DNA from: Tetrastigma voinierianum | Taxonomy: Eukaryota > Streptophyta > Magnoliopsida > Vitales > Vitaceae | Direction: 5' to 3' | NCBI GenBank assembly: GCA_016808115.1 | Contig: JAEQBH010001144.1 | Location: 372,001 to 436,000 of the forward strand | DNA length: 64,000 bases | Part shown: in pieces, positions 12,505 through 24,278 of the stretch | Position numbering within the stretch: the first letter of the stretch is position 1 | How the letters are laid out: each line of letters begins with the position of its first letter | Program-made: the position numbers and the translations under genes | The notes under the pieces: generated by a model | Database searches by the model: none | What the model saw: the letters and a program-made list of their open reading frames with translations, nothing else | What the model was told of the DNA's origin: nothing

Positions 12505-13738
12505 TGATTAGTGCCCAAAAGGCTATTTTCAACCCTATTTATTATGTTTTGAGTGCTTTTGTGTACTAATCATTCTAATTAAACCCGATGGCACATTAAA
12601 GTCCCTACTATTTACCTGACTGTATTTGTGTTAATTTTGTAGTTTTGTTATTTATGCCGAAATTGTTGAAGTTAATCCAAGCACTAAGAATTGAGTCAAA
12701 ACTCAAGATCGTATATCATATCGCAAGGAAAGACTGTTAAAATGCAACAAAATGATGACGTTTAAAATTCTTGACGCTTGAGAAATTGTTCTCGCCACCA
12801 TTATTCACCCCTCTAGCACTATTCACCCCACAAGCCACTATTGACCTTTCCCTCGAGTTACGCATTTGTCTTTGCCAATTTTTGTTCTTCCTATTATAAC
12901 CCTTGTAATAGCTTGTTTTATTTTTTGTAATTTCCTGTTCGCACTATGATATGAACCTCAATAAGTTCCCGTAAGAGAGACATCAGCTCAACAATAGAGA
13001 GACAACAGCAAGCGTACTCGGGCCGTCTCTTTCTCCTCCCATTTTCTTCATTTTCCGCTCATGACTAAAACAATCCTCTCGAGGATAATAACCCAGAGGA
13101 TGGTCGTGTTAGACCTCCAGCTCTCTTGAAGAGGAGGGCCATCGGCTTTGGATTTGAGGTAAACCGATTGTCCTCATTTTTAACGAGTATTCATTTTCAT
13201 TTATGTTCCATCCTTCACCCAGGCAAACTCTGAACATCCTTGATTGAACCCAAGATTTGGCAATACTTGTGTTCATTGACGTTAATACAGATTCAGTGAT
13301 ATTCATACACTTCTATCATACACCACATACCCGTATATACTTCATCCGTCCCAGACCATGAATGTCTGTTGAATGCCATATTTATTAAAAACATAGTTTT
13401 ATTATAGCTAAACAAAGATCCGCTTGGGAAATGACTATAGGTCATCCTCTTCCAATACAGTAGTATAGATCCTATAACTTTCAGAAACAGACCCAACCTA
13501 TAGTCTGTCGCTTCAAGAGTCTCTTTCTTTTATATTTTATTTCACTCTTATTTTCGTTGAAACCACTGAACTCTGTCTTTACCAAAACCTCAAAATCCAA
13601 ATTAAATTCTACCATCGTCATTTAAACTAATGAAGACAAAGAAAAACTCATCCTCAAATGGATCCCTGTGAGTCACTATACTACAAAGAGTTACGCTTAC
13701 AAGAAGAGTACTTAGTTATAAATTTTGTTGATCCTAAC
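12505..13738 (+). mobile_element. Solo Athila-type LTR (A2) inserted in E1 gag
   Basis: It begins TGATTAGTGCCC and shares its order of blocks with LTR A1, its closest relative here, and the E5 LTRs. It ends with 'tataaattttgttgat' wording at about 13730. E1 gag sequence continues on both sides on the opposite strand, so this is an insertion. The 5-mer cctac occurs at 12500-12504 and 13739-13743 and fits a target duplication, but the LTR then ends in ...AAC, not CA, so the right edge is uncertain by a few bases. No internal element is left, which indicates a solo LTR formed by LTR-LTR recombination. Confidence 0.7.
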
Positions 13739-13743
13739 CCTAC

Positions 13744-14480
13744 AGGGCACGACCACCACTGATCCCTGACATGTCATTCGCTGATCAAATCCTCACTGAT
13801 GTTGCAATCAACATGATCTCTCATGACTAAAGTGATTTGAAATTGAAACGATTGAGAGAGGTATAGGCGTTTCGCCATCAGTTCAGACCTCATGTTGATT
13901 TCAAGATTTCTAGCTCTCTAATCTCAGTCAAAGAAGATAGCTTGGCTTTCATTTCCACATTCTCTCGACAAAGGAATTAATGCTCTCTGGTCTCACCGCA
14001 CTAATAACACGCTTCCCAGATCAACATCCAACCCTCGAGGCTTTAACAAGAAGGTATAAAGTCCATAGTCATCAGATTCTTACGAGGAAGTCCCTCTTCC
14101 ACATGTGGTCTCCAAGAGCGGTCGCGTGTGGCATCCCATCAGAAAGGGCTAATGAAACCGGCTCGCGTCTTTCTGTCAGCCACAAAGAGCACTCAGACAG
14201 CTTCAAGACACTTTCAGCATTGATAAATTTCACCGTCATGAGCTGCAAAGTGGCAAAATTGTCTCAATGAGATTATAAAACCAAGAACTTCTTCGTACTC
14301 GCCTCAGCTGCCCGCTTCGATGGTCCTGTCTATGAATTGGTCAAATTTTGGCCACCTTGAGGTCACAGTGGTTTCAACAGTGTCCATCATCAGCATCTTC
14401 TGAATGCAAACTTCCTTCAAAACTGATTATGGGCAGGTGACTTCATTTCTTCACACCGCAAAAGTTGGGCAAATGCATAA
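13744..14480 (-). pseudogene. E1 gag, 5' part (upstream of the inserted LTR)
   Basis: On the minus strand this reads as a damaged Retrotrans_gag-type capsid region. A 'KVAKI.PIHRQ' stretch near 14330 aligns with the 'DKAKIWLNSL' motif, and 'DGMPH...LLETTCG' near 14120 aligns with the 'YDGM...QLLETMCGG' motif of Athila-type gags. The capsid would package element RNA in virus-like particles. Stops and frameshifts occur throughout. Identification is by motif order only. Confidence 0.5.
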
Positions 14481-15200
14481 GGCTTCCACCACACCTCAAT
14501 GTGGTATGATCGCATGAGGCAAATCACCTGCAAAAGGTGATCCTCACTATTCAGTTACTGGTTTCTTCTATGAACCCCCCGTTGGCTCGCTTTTCGTGGG
14601 TTCTATCCGGTTGGTGTGCAACCGATTTCACACCCTTTGTCTAACTGGAGCACTTAGCCTTCCACTTGCTCGCAAGAGCCGCCCCACTACACAAGCTTTA
14701 TGAATACTACACAAACAAGAAACCAAATAAAACAAGGCTAACAGTGTTAAATTAATAAAACAAACAAGGAACAATAAAAGAAGAGAATTTACAACCCTCC
14801 AGAACTGCATGTGGAAAACAAAATTTAAAAGAACAGAACAATATACCATGATGGATCATACAAGTTCAACTTCTTTCACTGAATCATCTCGCGAACTGAA
14901 TACGATTCGCTAATGTTATTGTCGAACCAAACAATATAACCAACTCCCGGCCCACGGAGCCGGCCGCAAAGATAGTGGTCAGTGGTCGAACACAGACGGT
15001 TTTCTTCGTGAAGAAGATGTATTGAAATGGCGCTTGTTAGTTTTAAAGTCAGAAAACGCAGAATGGTTGAAAATAACAAAACCGATGTGCCAAAAGAGAA
15101 TCTTTGGCTCAAACACCGCCAGGTCTGTTGTCCATTACAGTCTTGGCTGCCCAAGGGTCGTATGTTGATATATGTTACTTCCCAACCGATCTTCATTTAA
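14480..15200 (-). repeat. E1 leader and 3' remnant of its 5' LTR
   Basis: Minus-strand sequence at about 14890-15200 aligns with the last third of the Athila LTRs: an 'aatgaagatcggttgggaa' block, 'ttttcaaccattc', a 'cttcacgaagaaaaccgtc...gtgttcgacc' block and a 'gtt(a)tattgtttggttcga' block. It is therefore the distal part of an LTR, immediately left of the complete E3 LTR. The remaining sequence down to 14480 would be the gag leader. No clear primer-binding site was found in it. Confidence 0.45.
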
Positions 15201-15229
15201 TGAACCCAAACCAAATTTTTTCCTTCTGA

Positions 15230-16749
15230 AAGATGACCACAAGAGTCAGCCAAAATCAACAAAATTTATATACCTGTTCTACCATCGTCAGTCGCCAACG
15301 CGAGAGTGGTTTCAGGTCAAACATTTAATGGTTTCATCCCAAGAATGATTTGTATAAGGCACATAAAGGCTACTACCTTCCGGATTGTTTGCACCATGAG
15401 GTTTAAAAGAACCGAATAACCCAGAAGACTCGAAAGTGATGTGAAAAGGGTAAAATCTTTGAAGATTTAGGTCACTTTGGTAACTTAGGGTAAACAAGTG
15501 TCCTGTGGTTTTTTATCTCGCCATATGCAACCCACATCCATGCATAACCGATTTTGTTAACTAGCAAACTCACCCTAAAAACAACTCCTACTTGAGTCAA
15601 CATGTGTAGCATGCACATATGGCCCTCTTACGCTTTGAAACCCTAACATTAAATATCATTTCAGGCCTGTAGAAAGACCATTTCCAAAGAACCACACAGA
15701 CACCAGCATGGCACAAAATCGTATCCTAAAGCATGGAGAGACACAACCAATAACATTAAATGCTATTCAACCCAATTTGAGAAGATAGGGGTCATAACAC
15801 AGCACTGTAGCTTTTAACACAAGAGAGGCCAACCTGTATATGCCCTCACAACCTGTTTGGGCTTTTCCCAAGAGCAGGCTGAAGGCACTGAAGTTGTCAT
15901 CCTCAAGAGGTGTTTAAGCACTTAGAAAATAAGTGGTTATGAGAGAAGAGAGAAAAAGAAAAACCTTCAACTAAACGATGATTCTGCTGATAAAATGAAA
16001 ACCATAAAATCTTTTCTCAAACAAGCCTTTTATTAAAAATGGAGTGGCGAGATAAATAATTATTGTGATGAAATACCACAGCCTCAAACAATTTAGCTAA
16101 ATTAGACATAGAGTAATACACCAAAATTGAAGTCGGTTATATATTAATTACAAAAGACAGTTGGCAAAGAATTCTATGATAACAACTGCTAGGTATTTGA
16201 AAATTGAATATAAAACTCGCAGTTAATAAATCATCCTGCAGATAGTTAATGGTGTAATTCTACAGTGCTGGTAATTTCATTAGCTACTAAATTTCACCAG
16301 CTTAGCTAAAATTTTCCGAGTAGTTTAAATAATAATTTCATTTAGAATAGTGCTTTAGCTAAAATTTGGTTTAGTTTAAAACTGCCAATTTCGCCAAGAT
16401 TGCGAATTTTCATAATCCCAACAATACAATCTACGAAATTCCGATTGCTAATTCTTCACCGCCCGCCTCCTCGCCATCTTCGCATTGATTTCATCACTTG
16501 CTTTCATTCTTTCATTGATTTTTTCGGGTCGATCACAGTCGACAATTGAGTTCAATCTTCTATTCATCTCTACATCGATATTGGTTCCGGGGGCACGCAA
16601 AAACATGAAAAACAGAACCCAGTTAACCTCTAAACTGCAAGATAAGTGATACTAAGAACACTTGAACACTTCACTAGAATGATGATGAAGTGAAAGCACT
16701 CAAAACCTATCTAAAATGTTTCAAATAGCACTTTTGAGGACTAACGCCA
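15230..16749 (-). repeat. E3 3' LTR
   Basis: It matches the LTR at 22790-24278 block by block. Examples are 'gtgatgtgaaaagggtaaaatctttgaagatttaggtcact' near 15437 versus 22990, 'tttgaaaccctaacattaaatatcatttca' near 15637 versus 23193, and 'gagagaagagagaaaaag' near 15941 versus 23482. The minus-strand start TGGCGTTAGTCCTCAAAAG at 16749 follows a GCTAAGGGACTAAC motif and a purine-rich stretch, as in E1 and E5. Its wording diverges from E1 and E5 LTRs but keeps the same plan. Confidence 0.65.
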
Positions 16750-18230
16750 AACCCTAACCGAAATCGCTGTTAGTCCCTTAGCAATGCAAAAACAAAAAGG
16801 AGATGCACGTAAGTAATTTCAAAAAGGTTATGATTCAAAAGGTTTATATACATATAAACATTACCTTTAAACTCGAAAAATCGGGCACCAAGTTTGAAAA
16901 ACCGCCATTAAAGAGCCAAACTATTGTAATAAATTTTAGGTCAATATAGGTTCCATGATTCTCAACTTGAATTTCCACCCAAGTCTAATGGTTCTTACGA
17001 ACCGCATCAAGTCAATAAATCAGAAAATCATGCCCCTCCCCCAAGCTAGCACCGATATAGCCTTAAGTCGCTGAACAACCTAGAGGAAGAAGGCTTCCTT
17101 CTTATTCAACTACACCGAGGATGCAACGCTTAAAATTCGACTTCACCAATGTCCGCAGAACAGTCCACCGATGACTCTCAAACCAATTAAGGTTTCAGGC
17201 ATCAAGCCAAAAGGATCACCGACCACAAATCCTAAAGGCTTCACCCCGCACCCAAATGACTCTCGAAAATCAAGCACCTGCACTGCTAGACTCTCACCTA
17301 TCCACCCAGTATGTAATCGAACACAAATCGATGACTCCAACCACCAAGGCATGTGGCATCAAGGTTTCAAAGGTTTTCGCCATACACCCCGACTCTGCTC
17401 GGTTTCAAGGCAAAACTCACTTAATTTTTATTTTTCTTTTTCTTCTTTTCTTTTTCTTTTCTTTCTTTTTCCTTTTTGGAAGACAACATCGGCTCGACGG
17501 GCAACACAAACCTATCCTAGGCTGCCAACATGCCTAAGGACCCGCTGGCAAAGGACATGAGGTATGCAAATTCACAAACTATTGAAACAATCCGTAAAAG
17601 TGTAGAATTACATAAGGGAATTTTCGCTACATGCCGAACTTCAACTCCACTACAATTGACTGCTACGGAATTCGTTCTAACACAAGCAGAATAAACAAGA
17701 TTCAATTTTCAACAGCAATTCAATTGTCCACTGTAAGTACTCCAATGAACTAATTGAAAAGAAAAACATTTACATGGAAAGATTAAACATGGTATGCAAA
17801 CAGATATATATATCGACAGTTTTGATATTAAAATGGCTAATTACATGAATACAAAGCTAAACATACAAAAGCACACCGCCTACTAAGTGTGGCTAATACA
17901 TAAATCCTAATCAAATGAGTAGGCAATGATAAAGTCAGATAAATATAAAATAGCAAAGAAACCTAACCACCATCAGCCAGGCGGTGGTGGGTTCACGCCG
18001 CCACGCAACCAAACATCCAAAGAGTCATTCAGGGCCTTCTCTCGATCGTGAACAGGGGAAGACCCAGACGCTGGCTATGATATGTCAAGCATAGAGCACA
18101 CCGGGCCAAACTCTCTAATCCTCTGGTCATTCATGGTAGTCATAGCACAAGATCCATCACACTCGCTATCTCTCTCGAACCCGGCGTGAAACATACTCGG
18201 GGAATGGTAAAATACAGGATGGGCCGGTGT
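16750..18230 (-). other. E3 3' untranslated region
   Basis: It contains the GCTAAGGGACTAAC motif (minus strand, 16769-16785) and a long pyrimidine run on the plus strand (17426-17480, purine on the sense strand) followed by the shared GTCTTCCAAAA block, as in E1 and E5. Frames on either strand here are low-complexity or short and match no known domain. Confidence 0.5.
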
Positions 18231-19740
18231 ATTCACAGCAATGGCTGATGGTATGTAGAGAGGAGATGAAGGTGAAGTCCGTGGAGCCGACTCTCCGGGA
18301 GCTCCCGCTCAGGTACATCGCTCCCGTGGTGTCTCACCGCCCCGGACTCCCATCTCCTCCCCGTCCCGTGGTTCGAGGTGGAAAGATACGGGCATGGTCA
18401 TCACCCGCCCACCGACCGGGCATCTAACCCTCATCTCAATCCTCTACTTCCGCCGAATCCCATATGCTCGAGAACCCGGGCAGGAGTTCTGCAGATCGCA
18501 GCGGGATGTCGTCAGACAGTCCTTCTCGTACCTCCTCGTCGCATCATGAGGTCATCACAAACGCAGGGACCGAACCAAAATCCCTCCGAGATCCTGTGGA
18601 AGAGCCCAAGATGGCCCTCCGCCGTGACACGTCAGAGCGGAATAGACTCGCCCCGACAAATGGTCGATCGCCAAAGATCTCGATACGAGTCGCCCCCGTA
18701 AACACCGGTCCAAATTGCAGGTCTCCGCCGATCGAACACTTCTGGCGAGGCTGTGGGTCGCACTTATAACCTTTGCATTGGCCGGGCGGTATATCAGCCC
18801 AAAGTCACCGGAGATATCGCCCGCCTGGAAAGTACCCGCGGCGATCATCAATAGAGAATCAGAGCTCACGACCATCTCGGTCGCAGATGTCATCGAGCCG
18901 GTAAAACCGCAAAGACCCACCGTAGGTTAGACACGCCGAGTCACGGCGGCCAAGAATGAATAATCCGACAACCTCATGGACTCTCAGACGGATCACCACG
19001 CGGGACGCCGCAATATGACTCCTCGATGAACGGGCTCACGATGGAGGTCATGACATTCTCGAACGGGTTCCTTATAAATAATCTGGCTTCCTAATCCTCG
19101 GAGTCGCGACACCGTATGGTCGCCGCAGCCGATGACCGGTGATGGCTGCAACCGAGAAAGATGATACACCGCCCGCCCGGCGTGCGGGTTCGCTGAGGGC
19201 CGCAGCTCAATCCTCTCTTCGAGGCACCAGCGATGGCCCCGTGTCCCATCCGGTAATCACGACGAATCCCGCCTCGTGTAACGCCGGGACCGTGATGGTG
19301 ATCGAGTCGGACCGAGCCGCCTTCTCTCGTAACAACTCAACTCGCGTCAAAGTGACCCACCTTGAGTAACGTAACCATACCAAATCGAATACTACCGAAG
19401 AGGGTCACCATCGAAAATGTAATTCACGCATCAATACCGGAACCGGTGGGCTCTCTGAGGCGATCGAATCACTTAAAACAGTAGATGAACCGCAGTCATC
19501 GATCGCGTCACACCAGCCGGAATAGCCAAATAGCTCGGCAGACCACAATCGCGCGGGCACGGTGGTCCGAATCGGCAGCCGAGGCAGAACAAGGCTCGCC
19601 AGGCGTTCGTGTCGGCGGGCGCGCCCGGCCAGGAATGTACTGGGGGCTCAGGCGCCTGGCTGATGAAGGCGCGGAGGTTCTATTCTGTGGCTCGATCGTG
19701 CCGCAGGCACCTACGTCACTGCAGGCGAATCATAAAGGGT
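18230..19740 (-). pseudogene. E3 extra ORF ('plant transposon protein' type), degenerate
   Basis: A conspicuously GC-rich block in AT-rich surroundings. On the minus strand it reads RAILGLFHRISEGFWFGP at about 18561-18625, then a damaged stretch, then RVLEHMGF at 18460-18485. Upstream are TREMV-like and IFGDRPFVGASLFRSD-like pieces between 18650 and 18900. These correspond in order to the extra ORF of E5 (59380-60060) and, from memory, to the 'putative plant transposon protein' domain found beside Athila-like elements, with wording such as 'RRGAILEALFRISEGF' and 'LLCQVLEHIGFP'. Function is unknown. Many frameshifts occur, and the N-terminal portion near 19740 is not recognisable. Confidence 0.6.
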
Positions 19741-20430
19741 GATTCAAGGCTGGCAGAGTAATGGATCACTGTGGTCAGCTGGAGGAGAATGTAAAGTGAC
19801 AAAATGAGCAACCCCTCCTGTGTTTGGAATAGTATCAGGTACTAAGGTCTTTTCCTCTTCATTTTTACTGTCTAGCGACCTGACCCTACCGCCTCACCGA
19901 AATTCAAAATTTTTAGATTTAATTTTACTAATATATAATAAATATAAAAGATTATGATACAAATTATTAGATGATACTAGAATTAGAAATTTAATATAAA
20001 ATACCATAATATAAAACAAAATTACTAAAAATGGAAAACTGCAAAGTTAAAAATTTTCTAAAAATAACCAAAAGTATTAAATCGACTCAATTAAAAACAA
20101 AGCAAAAAATTGTGAACGCACTGCTTGAAAAACACCAATCGCTTCATTTTAAATTACTCATGAGGGTCAAGGAGAATGATCTCTCAACCCCGCAAGATTG
20201 GTCGATTCCATTATGTCAGTGCCCCAATTGTCGACTGGTCCTCGATACTTGAATCGACCAATTGGCTTGCGAAGTGGTGTTGTTGATGGCAGGACCAAAT
20301 TTTCATCTCCTGGCCGACATACCTGCACTCCCGAGCACTTTGCTTTCCTGCATACTAAGCAATTGAAACAACTTCACCAGTTATATGATTTTCATTTTCA
20401 AATAACTCATGTCATTGCTCAAATGAAAGA
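19740..20430. other. E3 spacer between protease and extra ORF
   Basis: Mostly very AT-rich (about 19900-20150), with no reading frame of note. In a pol-bearing element RT, RNase H and integrase would lie here, and no trace of them was found. The edge near 20430 continues a little beyond the protease with GNMTLEVEYLSF-type wording. Confidence 0.4.
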
Positions 20431-20900
20431 TATTCAACCTCCAAGGTCATGTTACCAAAGGTAAGTCGCGATGACTCATTCGGCAACTATGATCATCAGC
20501 TAAATGGTCTTCCCAAGATGATTATACATGATTGGGTTCATCGGTAATCGTCTGTCAAGCACCACGTGCACCACTGTGTATAGAATTTGCTCCATTTCAC
20601 TAAGACATCCTCAACTATCCCCTAGGGATTTCAACGATCTACTACTAAATGATAGTGTGATGTTGGTTTGTTCACCTAAACCTAACCCGCTATATCAATA
20701 TCAGATTAGTTCACACTGCTCCTAAATCAAGCAATGACTTGTCTATGCAATTCCCACCAATATTAACCGAAATTGTGGGAGATCCAGATCCTTGTATTTA
20801 AGTTGTATTTGTTGATTATGGTGTAATCTGACTTGTCATGAGGTGCACGCCTTCTCAATGCCCAATCCCTCTTGATTGTGCAAGATCTTCAAAAAATTTT
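20430..20900 (-). pseudogene. E3 aspartic protease, degenerate
   Basis: The minus strand reads PTISVNIGG...LLDLGA near 20715-20780, a DRSLK..PRGI-like stretch near 20625, a damaged 'VVLD' region near 20560 and the ILGRP remnant at 20498-20520, followed by GNMTLEVEYLSF. This is the Athila-type protease domain with the catalytic motif as DLGA. It is frameshifted after the active site and again before ILGRP. In the E3 layout it ends the pol-type coding content. Confidence 0.65.
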
Positions 20901-22440
20901 GTATGTTGTGGACTTGTTTGATTATGTCCAAAAGAGGTATGCTAACTTTCACTTGCCTTAAGACTTAAAATGCCCGTCTGAGATGCCTTCTTCTTTACCT
21001 CCTAAGTGCCAGGAAATGGAGGTGGTATATGTATTTCATTGAATCCTCCTTGGGAGAATATGTCGTAATCGCACTTTCCGTCTGGATTTTCAACAAAATG
21101 GCATAGGTCGATCAACCCTTTTTCCACTTCAAATATAGTTTGAACCCCCATCCATTCCCTTTAATTGTTGGATGACCCCACCTCATGAATTTTCGATTTG
21201 TATGTTTGTGATGGAAACCTCCCTTTCTCTGAATTCTGCAACTTGTCGATTCTGTGATTGAATATCGAGGTCAGTTAATTTTCTTCGGTTGAGATTGCTC
21301 AAGCCCATCTATTCTTCAGCTCAGCAGTAGTCTCAACAAAGATCAACTTTGTGCCACATTGATTCCTTTTTGTTCTCAACAAAGTTGCCTACCACCTTAC
21401 TTCAAATTCAATATGGCTTGTTCTACCTGAGAAGAGGATGATGGTTGTCAGATCACAGGGGAACCAAATCGAGGTTTGCACTGGGGTACATAGCGGGGGT
21501 TGGGTCTCCATGAGAGGTTAGTGATTCCCTCCAATTGGAATTGTAGGCATACCATGGAGCATTGGATTATCGTGGCTTGTATTGTCCCACGTTGTTTGCA
21601 CATTCTCGACATCAAATCCTTCACCGTGCGGCCTATGACATCGGTTTCACCGGTGCACAGGGATTGGAATTGTGCAAGGATTGACTGTAGGATTTTTCAC
21701 AATGATGCACTCTCTTGAGCCCGTTTGCCTTCAAGCTCCTCCACTTTCCTTTGCTAGGCTGAAACCCAGCCTCATCTCTCTATTTCTTCCAGTAAAGATA
21801 CATCCCACCTCAAGAACTCGTGGGTCTCATCCTTTCCCCCACTCTCTCTGTGGTTGGGTGCCTATCCCAATCCTGTAGTTTTCCAGCCACGTACTAGTGG
21901 ACAAGTGGCTTGTCCGGATGTCACTAGAGTGCCCTCCACACATGGTTTCAAAAGTCGCCTCATGCACACCACAGAAGTGGTTCACCACACCCCATATCAA
22001 ACCTGTTGTTTTGACTGCAATCGATACTTCTACAATCTTCCAACACCGGAAAATCTCTCATCATCCGAGTTGCAAAGTGTATATTTGTCTTCAAATTGTT
22101 GGTCTGATGAGTACTTGAAGAACCTTTCAGAATTTAAACCCAATGCACTAACTTCTTATGGTCTTCAGCCCCAAATGAGCTGTTTATCTTGGGCCTGTCT
22201 TTGTGCCAATGAAATGCTTAGTACTTCAAGAATCCATGTCCATCATACCTTCCTTAAAGGTAGTGCAAACCTCCTCAAAATCCCTAATGTGTGTGTATGT
22301 TTCAGCTTCACACCATAATATATGGTACAGGGTATCAATAAGGCCTCACCGCTACATCTTCAGATACAACAGAACAAAATCACCTGAAGGGATGTGGATC
22401 CTCACGTCTAAGTTGTTGGATCACTAAGTCTCTATTGGTT
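20900..22440 (-). pseudogene. E3 gag, degenerate
   Basis: On the minus strand, HIRDFEEVCTTFKEG at about 22232-22276 is nearly identical to the E5 gag wording HIRDFEEVCTTFKEG. The protein would be the capsid of the virus-like particle. Further downstream are EQAILNLK near 21410, a GGFPSQ segment near 21215 and PPPFP near 21015, which are the C-terminal landmarks of the same gag family. Stops and frameshifts break it into short pieces. The similarity between E3 and E5 gag suggests one lineage. Confidence 0.7.
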
Positions 22441-22790
22441 CTCACGTTCCCCAAAGTGGATCCATAATAAGAAAACTCAACGACTGTAGTAAATCATCTG
22501 CAACACCCAGACGGCTCATCCCATCGTTGTATTTTACCACTCGGCAGCAAAATTGTAGACAACAAAGAGCGAATTAACAAAGCTATGTTGTTAAGATTAG
22601 CGAATAAAATTAAAATTGACCATGAAGAAAACAGCATGAAGCATCATGGAGAAAACTAAGGCCTGAACTCAAGTATAAAAGAGGTAAAGGTTACTTTCAC
22701 TTGTGATGTTGGATCACAAGTACACTTCAACTCATCAGAGTTTCAAATCATCCTCTAACGCTACCACGATCCACAAAGAGTTTGAGTTTA
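22440..22790 (-). other. E3 leader between 5' LTR and gag
   Basis: Non-coding stretch on the gag side of the 5' LTR. A primer-binding site was expected at its right edge, but no convincing tRNA-complementary run was found. Confidence 0.35.
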
Positions 22791-24278
22791 AACCAATTGT
22801 GCACCGATATAATTGTCACACCGATCGCCACCAAGATAGTGGTTCAGGGTCTAACACGTGTAATCTTGGTTTTCATCCCAAGAGTCTGATTTGCATAAGC
22901 GCACAGTTTAAAGCTTCTATTCGACTTTTTGATTTGTTCAAAAACAGAGTGAGTAGTTTGAAAACTGAATAACTGTAAAGACTGAAAGTGATGTGAGAAA
23001 AGGGTAACTTTGAAGATTTAGGTCACTGAACTAAGAACTTAGGGCAGTCATGTCCCAGTGGTTTTATCCTCGTTAAGTATGACAAGCAACCTATATCCAT
23101 AACCGGATCTTTGCTTTGTCTAGCAAACCTCACCCTAAACAACTCCCTATTTGAGTCAACACAGGTATACATATATGGCTCCCTTTACGCTTTGAAACCC
23201 CAACATTAAATATCATTTCACACTCGTGAAGACCATCTGCAAAGAATCCAAAGACATTCAGCAATACACACCGATCCTAAAGCATATATGAAGGCCAACC
23301 CAACAACATTGAAATATGATCAGTCCCACTATAAATAGTCAAACATAGCACTCATGAGTTTTTATACAAGATATAACCAGAGAACCACAAACTAAAGCGT
23401 TTCCTCAAGAAAAGAGGCTTAGCTGCCATCTTTATCATCCCTAAGAGAGGGAAGTCATGTTCAGAAAATAATGGAAAGAGGAGAGAGAAGAGAGAAAAAG
23501 TAAAACCCCAACCAAAAATCCATTTAGACTTTATTTACAAAATAAAAACTTACAAAAAAAAAAAAAATTTCTCCAAAATTGTTCTTTTTATTACAAAATG
23601 GGAGGGGGCTTATATAGGCCACCCAATGTATGAAAATACCATAAAGTTTCAACAATTTACTAAAATTAGGGATAAGGAGTAATACACCAAAATTGGAAGT
23701 CAAGGCATTAATTACAAAAGTATGACAAGGCGCTGAATTTCACTAAGATTGCAATTTCTCGCTTGAGGCAATAAAATTTCGCAAGGACAAATTTACAATA
23801 GTCAAACCCACCTTGGAGATAAATAAAATGAAATTCAATAGGGTAGCAGAATTTCATGAAGAAGCTAAATTTCACAGTTTAGCTGTAAATTTATGTTAAA
23901 ACATGAAATTTCATTAGGAATATGCTTTAGTGAAAATTAGTTTAGCGAAATTACACTCATAAGATTATGTAAATTCGCTATATTATGAATTTTTCAATCC
24001 AAATGTGAATTCTTAATCTTGAATGTAAATCTCTGATCGTTAATTTCACCGTCCGCCCCGTCTTCCATTTGATTTCCACCACTGCCTTCATTTTTCATAT
24101 TGATTTAACACTGATATCATAATTATTGAACTTCGTTCATTCTCAACGACGATTAACTCAAAAATGAAAACTAAACGATTTAACGAATAAATAATTTAAC
24201 ATTTAATGAAATGAAGACATATATATAAAAAATTCAAACCAACAAAACAGGGTTCAAAATGTTGACTCTTTGATGAAT
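22790..24278 (-). repeat. E3 5' LTR
   Basis: It pairs with the LTR at 15230-16749 along most of its length. The left edge has 'cttgggatgaaaaccaagatt' wording and an 'aattatatcggtgca' tail. The right edge near 24278 is placed where AAGAGTCAACATTTTGAA (minus strand) aligns with the start of the 3' LTR. A TATA box (TATATAAG, minus strand, 23609-23616) is retained here, whereas the 3' LTR copy has lost it. Confidence 0.6.
23609..23616 (-). promoter_or_regulatory. TATA box of the E3 5' LTR
   Basis: TATATAAG on the minus strand inside the LTR, in a GC-richer local context, at the place expected for the LTR core promoter. Confidence 0.45.

Larger units (their letters stand above)
15230..24278 (-). 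mobile_element. E3: Athila-like element lacking RT and integrase
   Basis: Minus-strand order: 5' LTR (about 22790-24278), leader, gag, protease, AT-rich spacer, GC-rich extra ORF, 3' untranslated region, polypurine-like tract, 3' LTR (about 15230-16749). Nothing resembling RT, RNase H or integrase lies between the protease and the extra ORF, and the spacer is only about 700 bases. The same layout occurs independently in E5. E1 LTR-like pieces on both sides suggest that E3 inserted into the E1 5' LTR. Both ends are placed by LTR comparison, and no target duplication was recognised. Confidence 0.6.

Noticed and set aside
176..13738. LTR A1 and LTR A2 as the two ends of one element
   Set aside because: A2 lies inside E1 while A1 lies outside it, and the sequence between them is several unrelated elements on the other strand. 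Simple nesting cannot produce this.
14890..16749. A single LTR shared by E1 and E3 in a tandem LTR-interior-LTR-interior-LTR dimer
   Set aside because: The 14.9-16.7 kb block contains two LTR ends (near 15.23 and near 14.9), so a complete E3 LTR lies next to a partial E1 LTR. Nesting explains this better than a recombined dimer.
18230..19740. The GC-rich block as a horizontally acquired or bacterial gene
   Set aside because: Its minus-strand wording corresponds in order to the extra ORF of E5 and lies between the protease and the 3' LTR of a retroelement.
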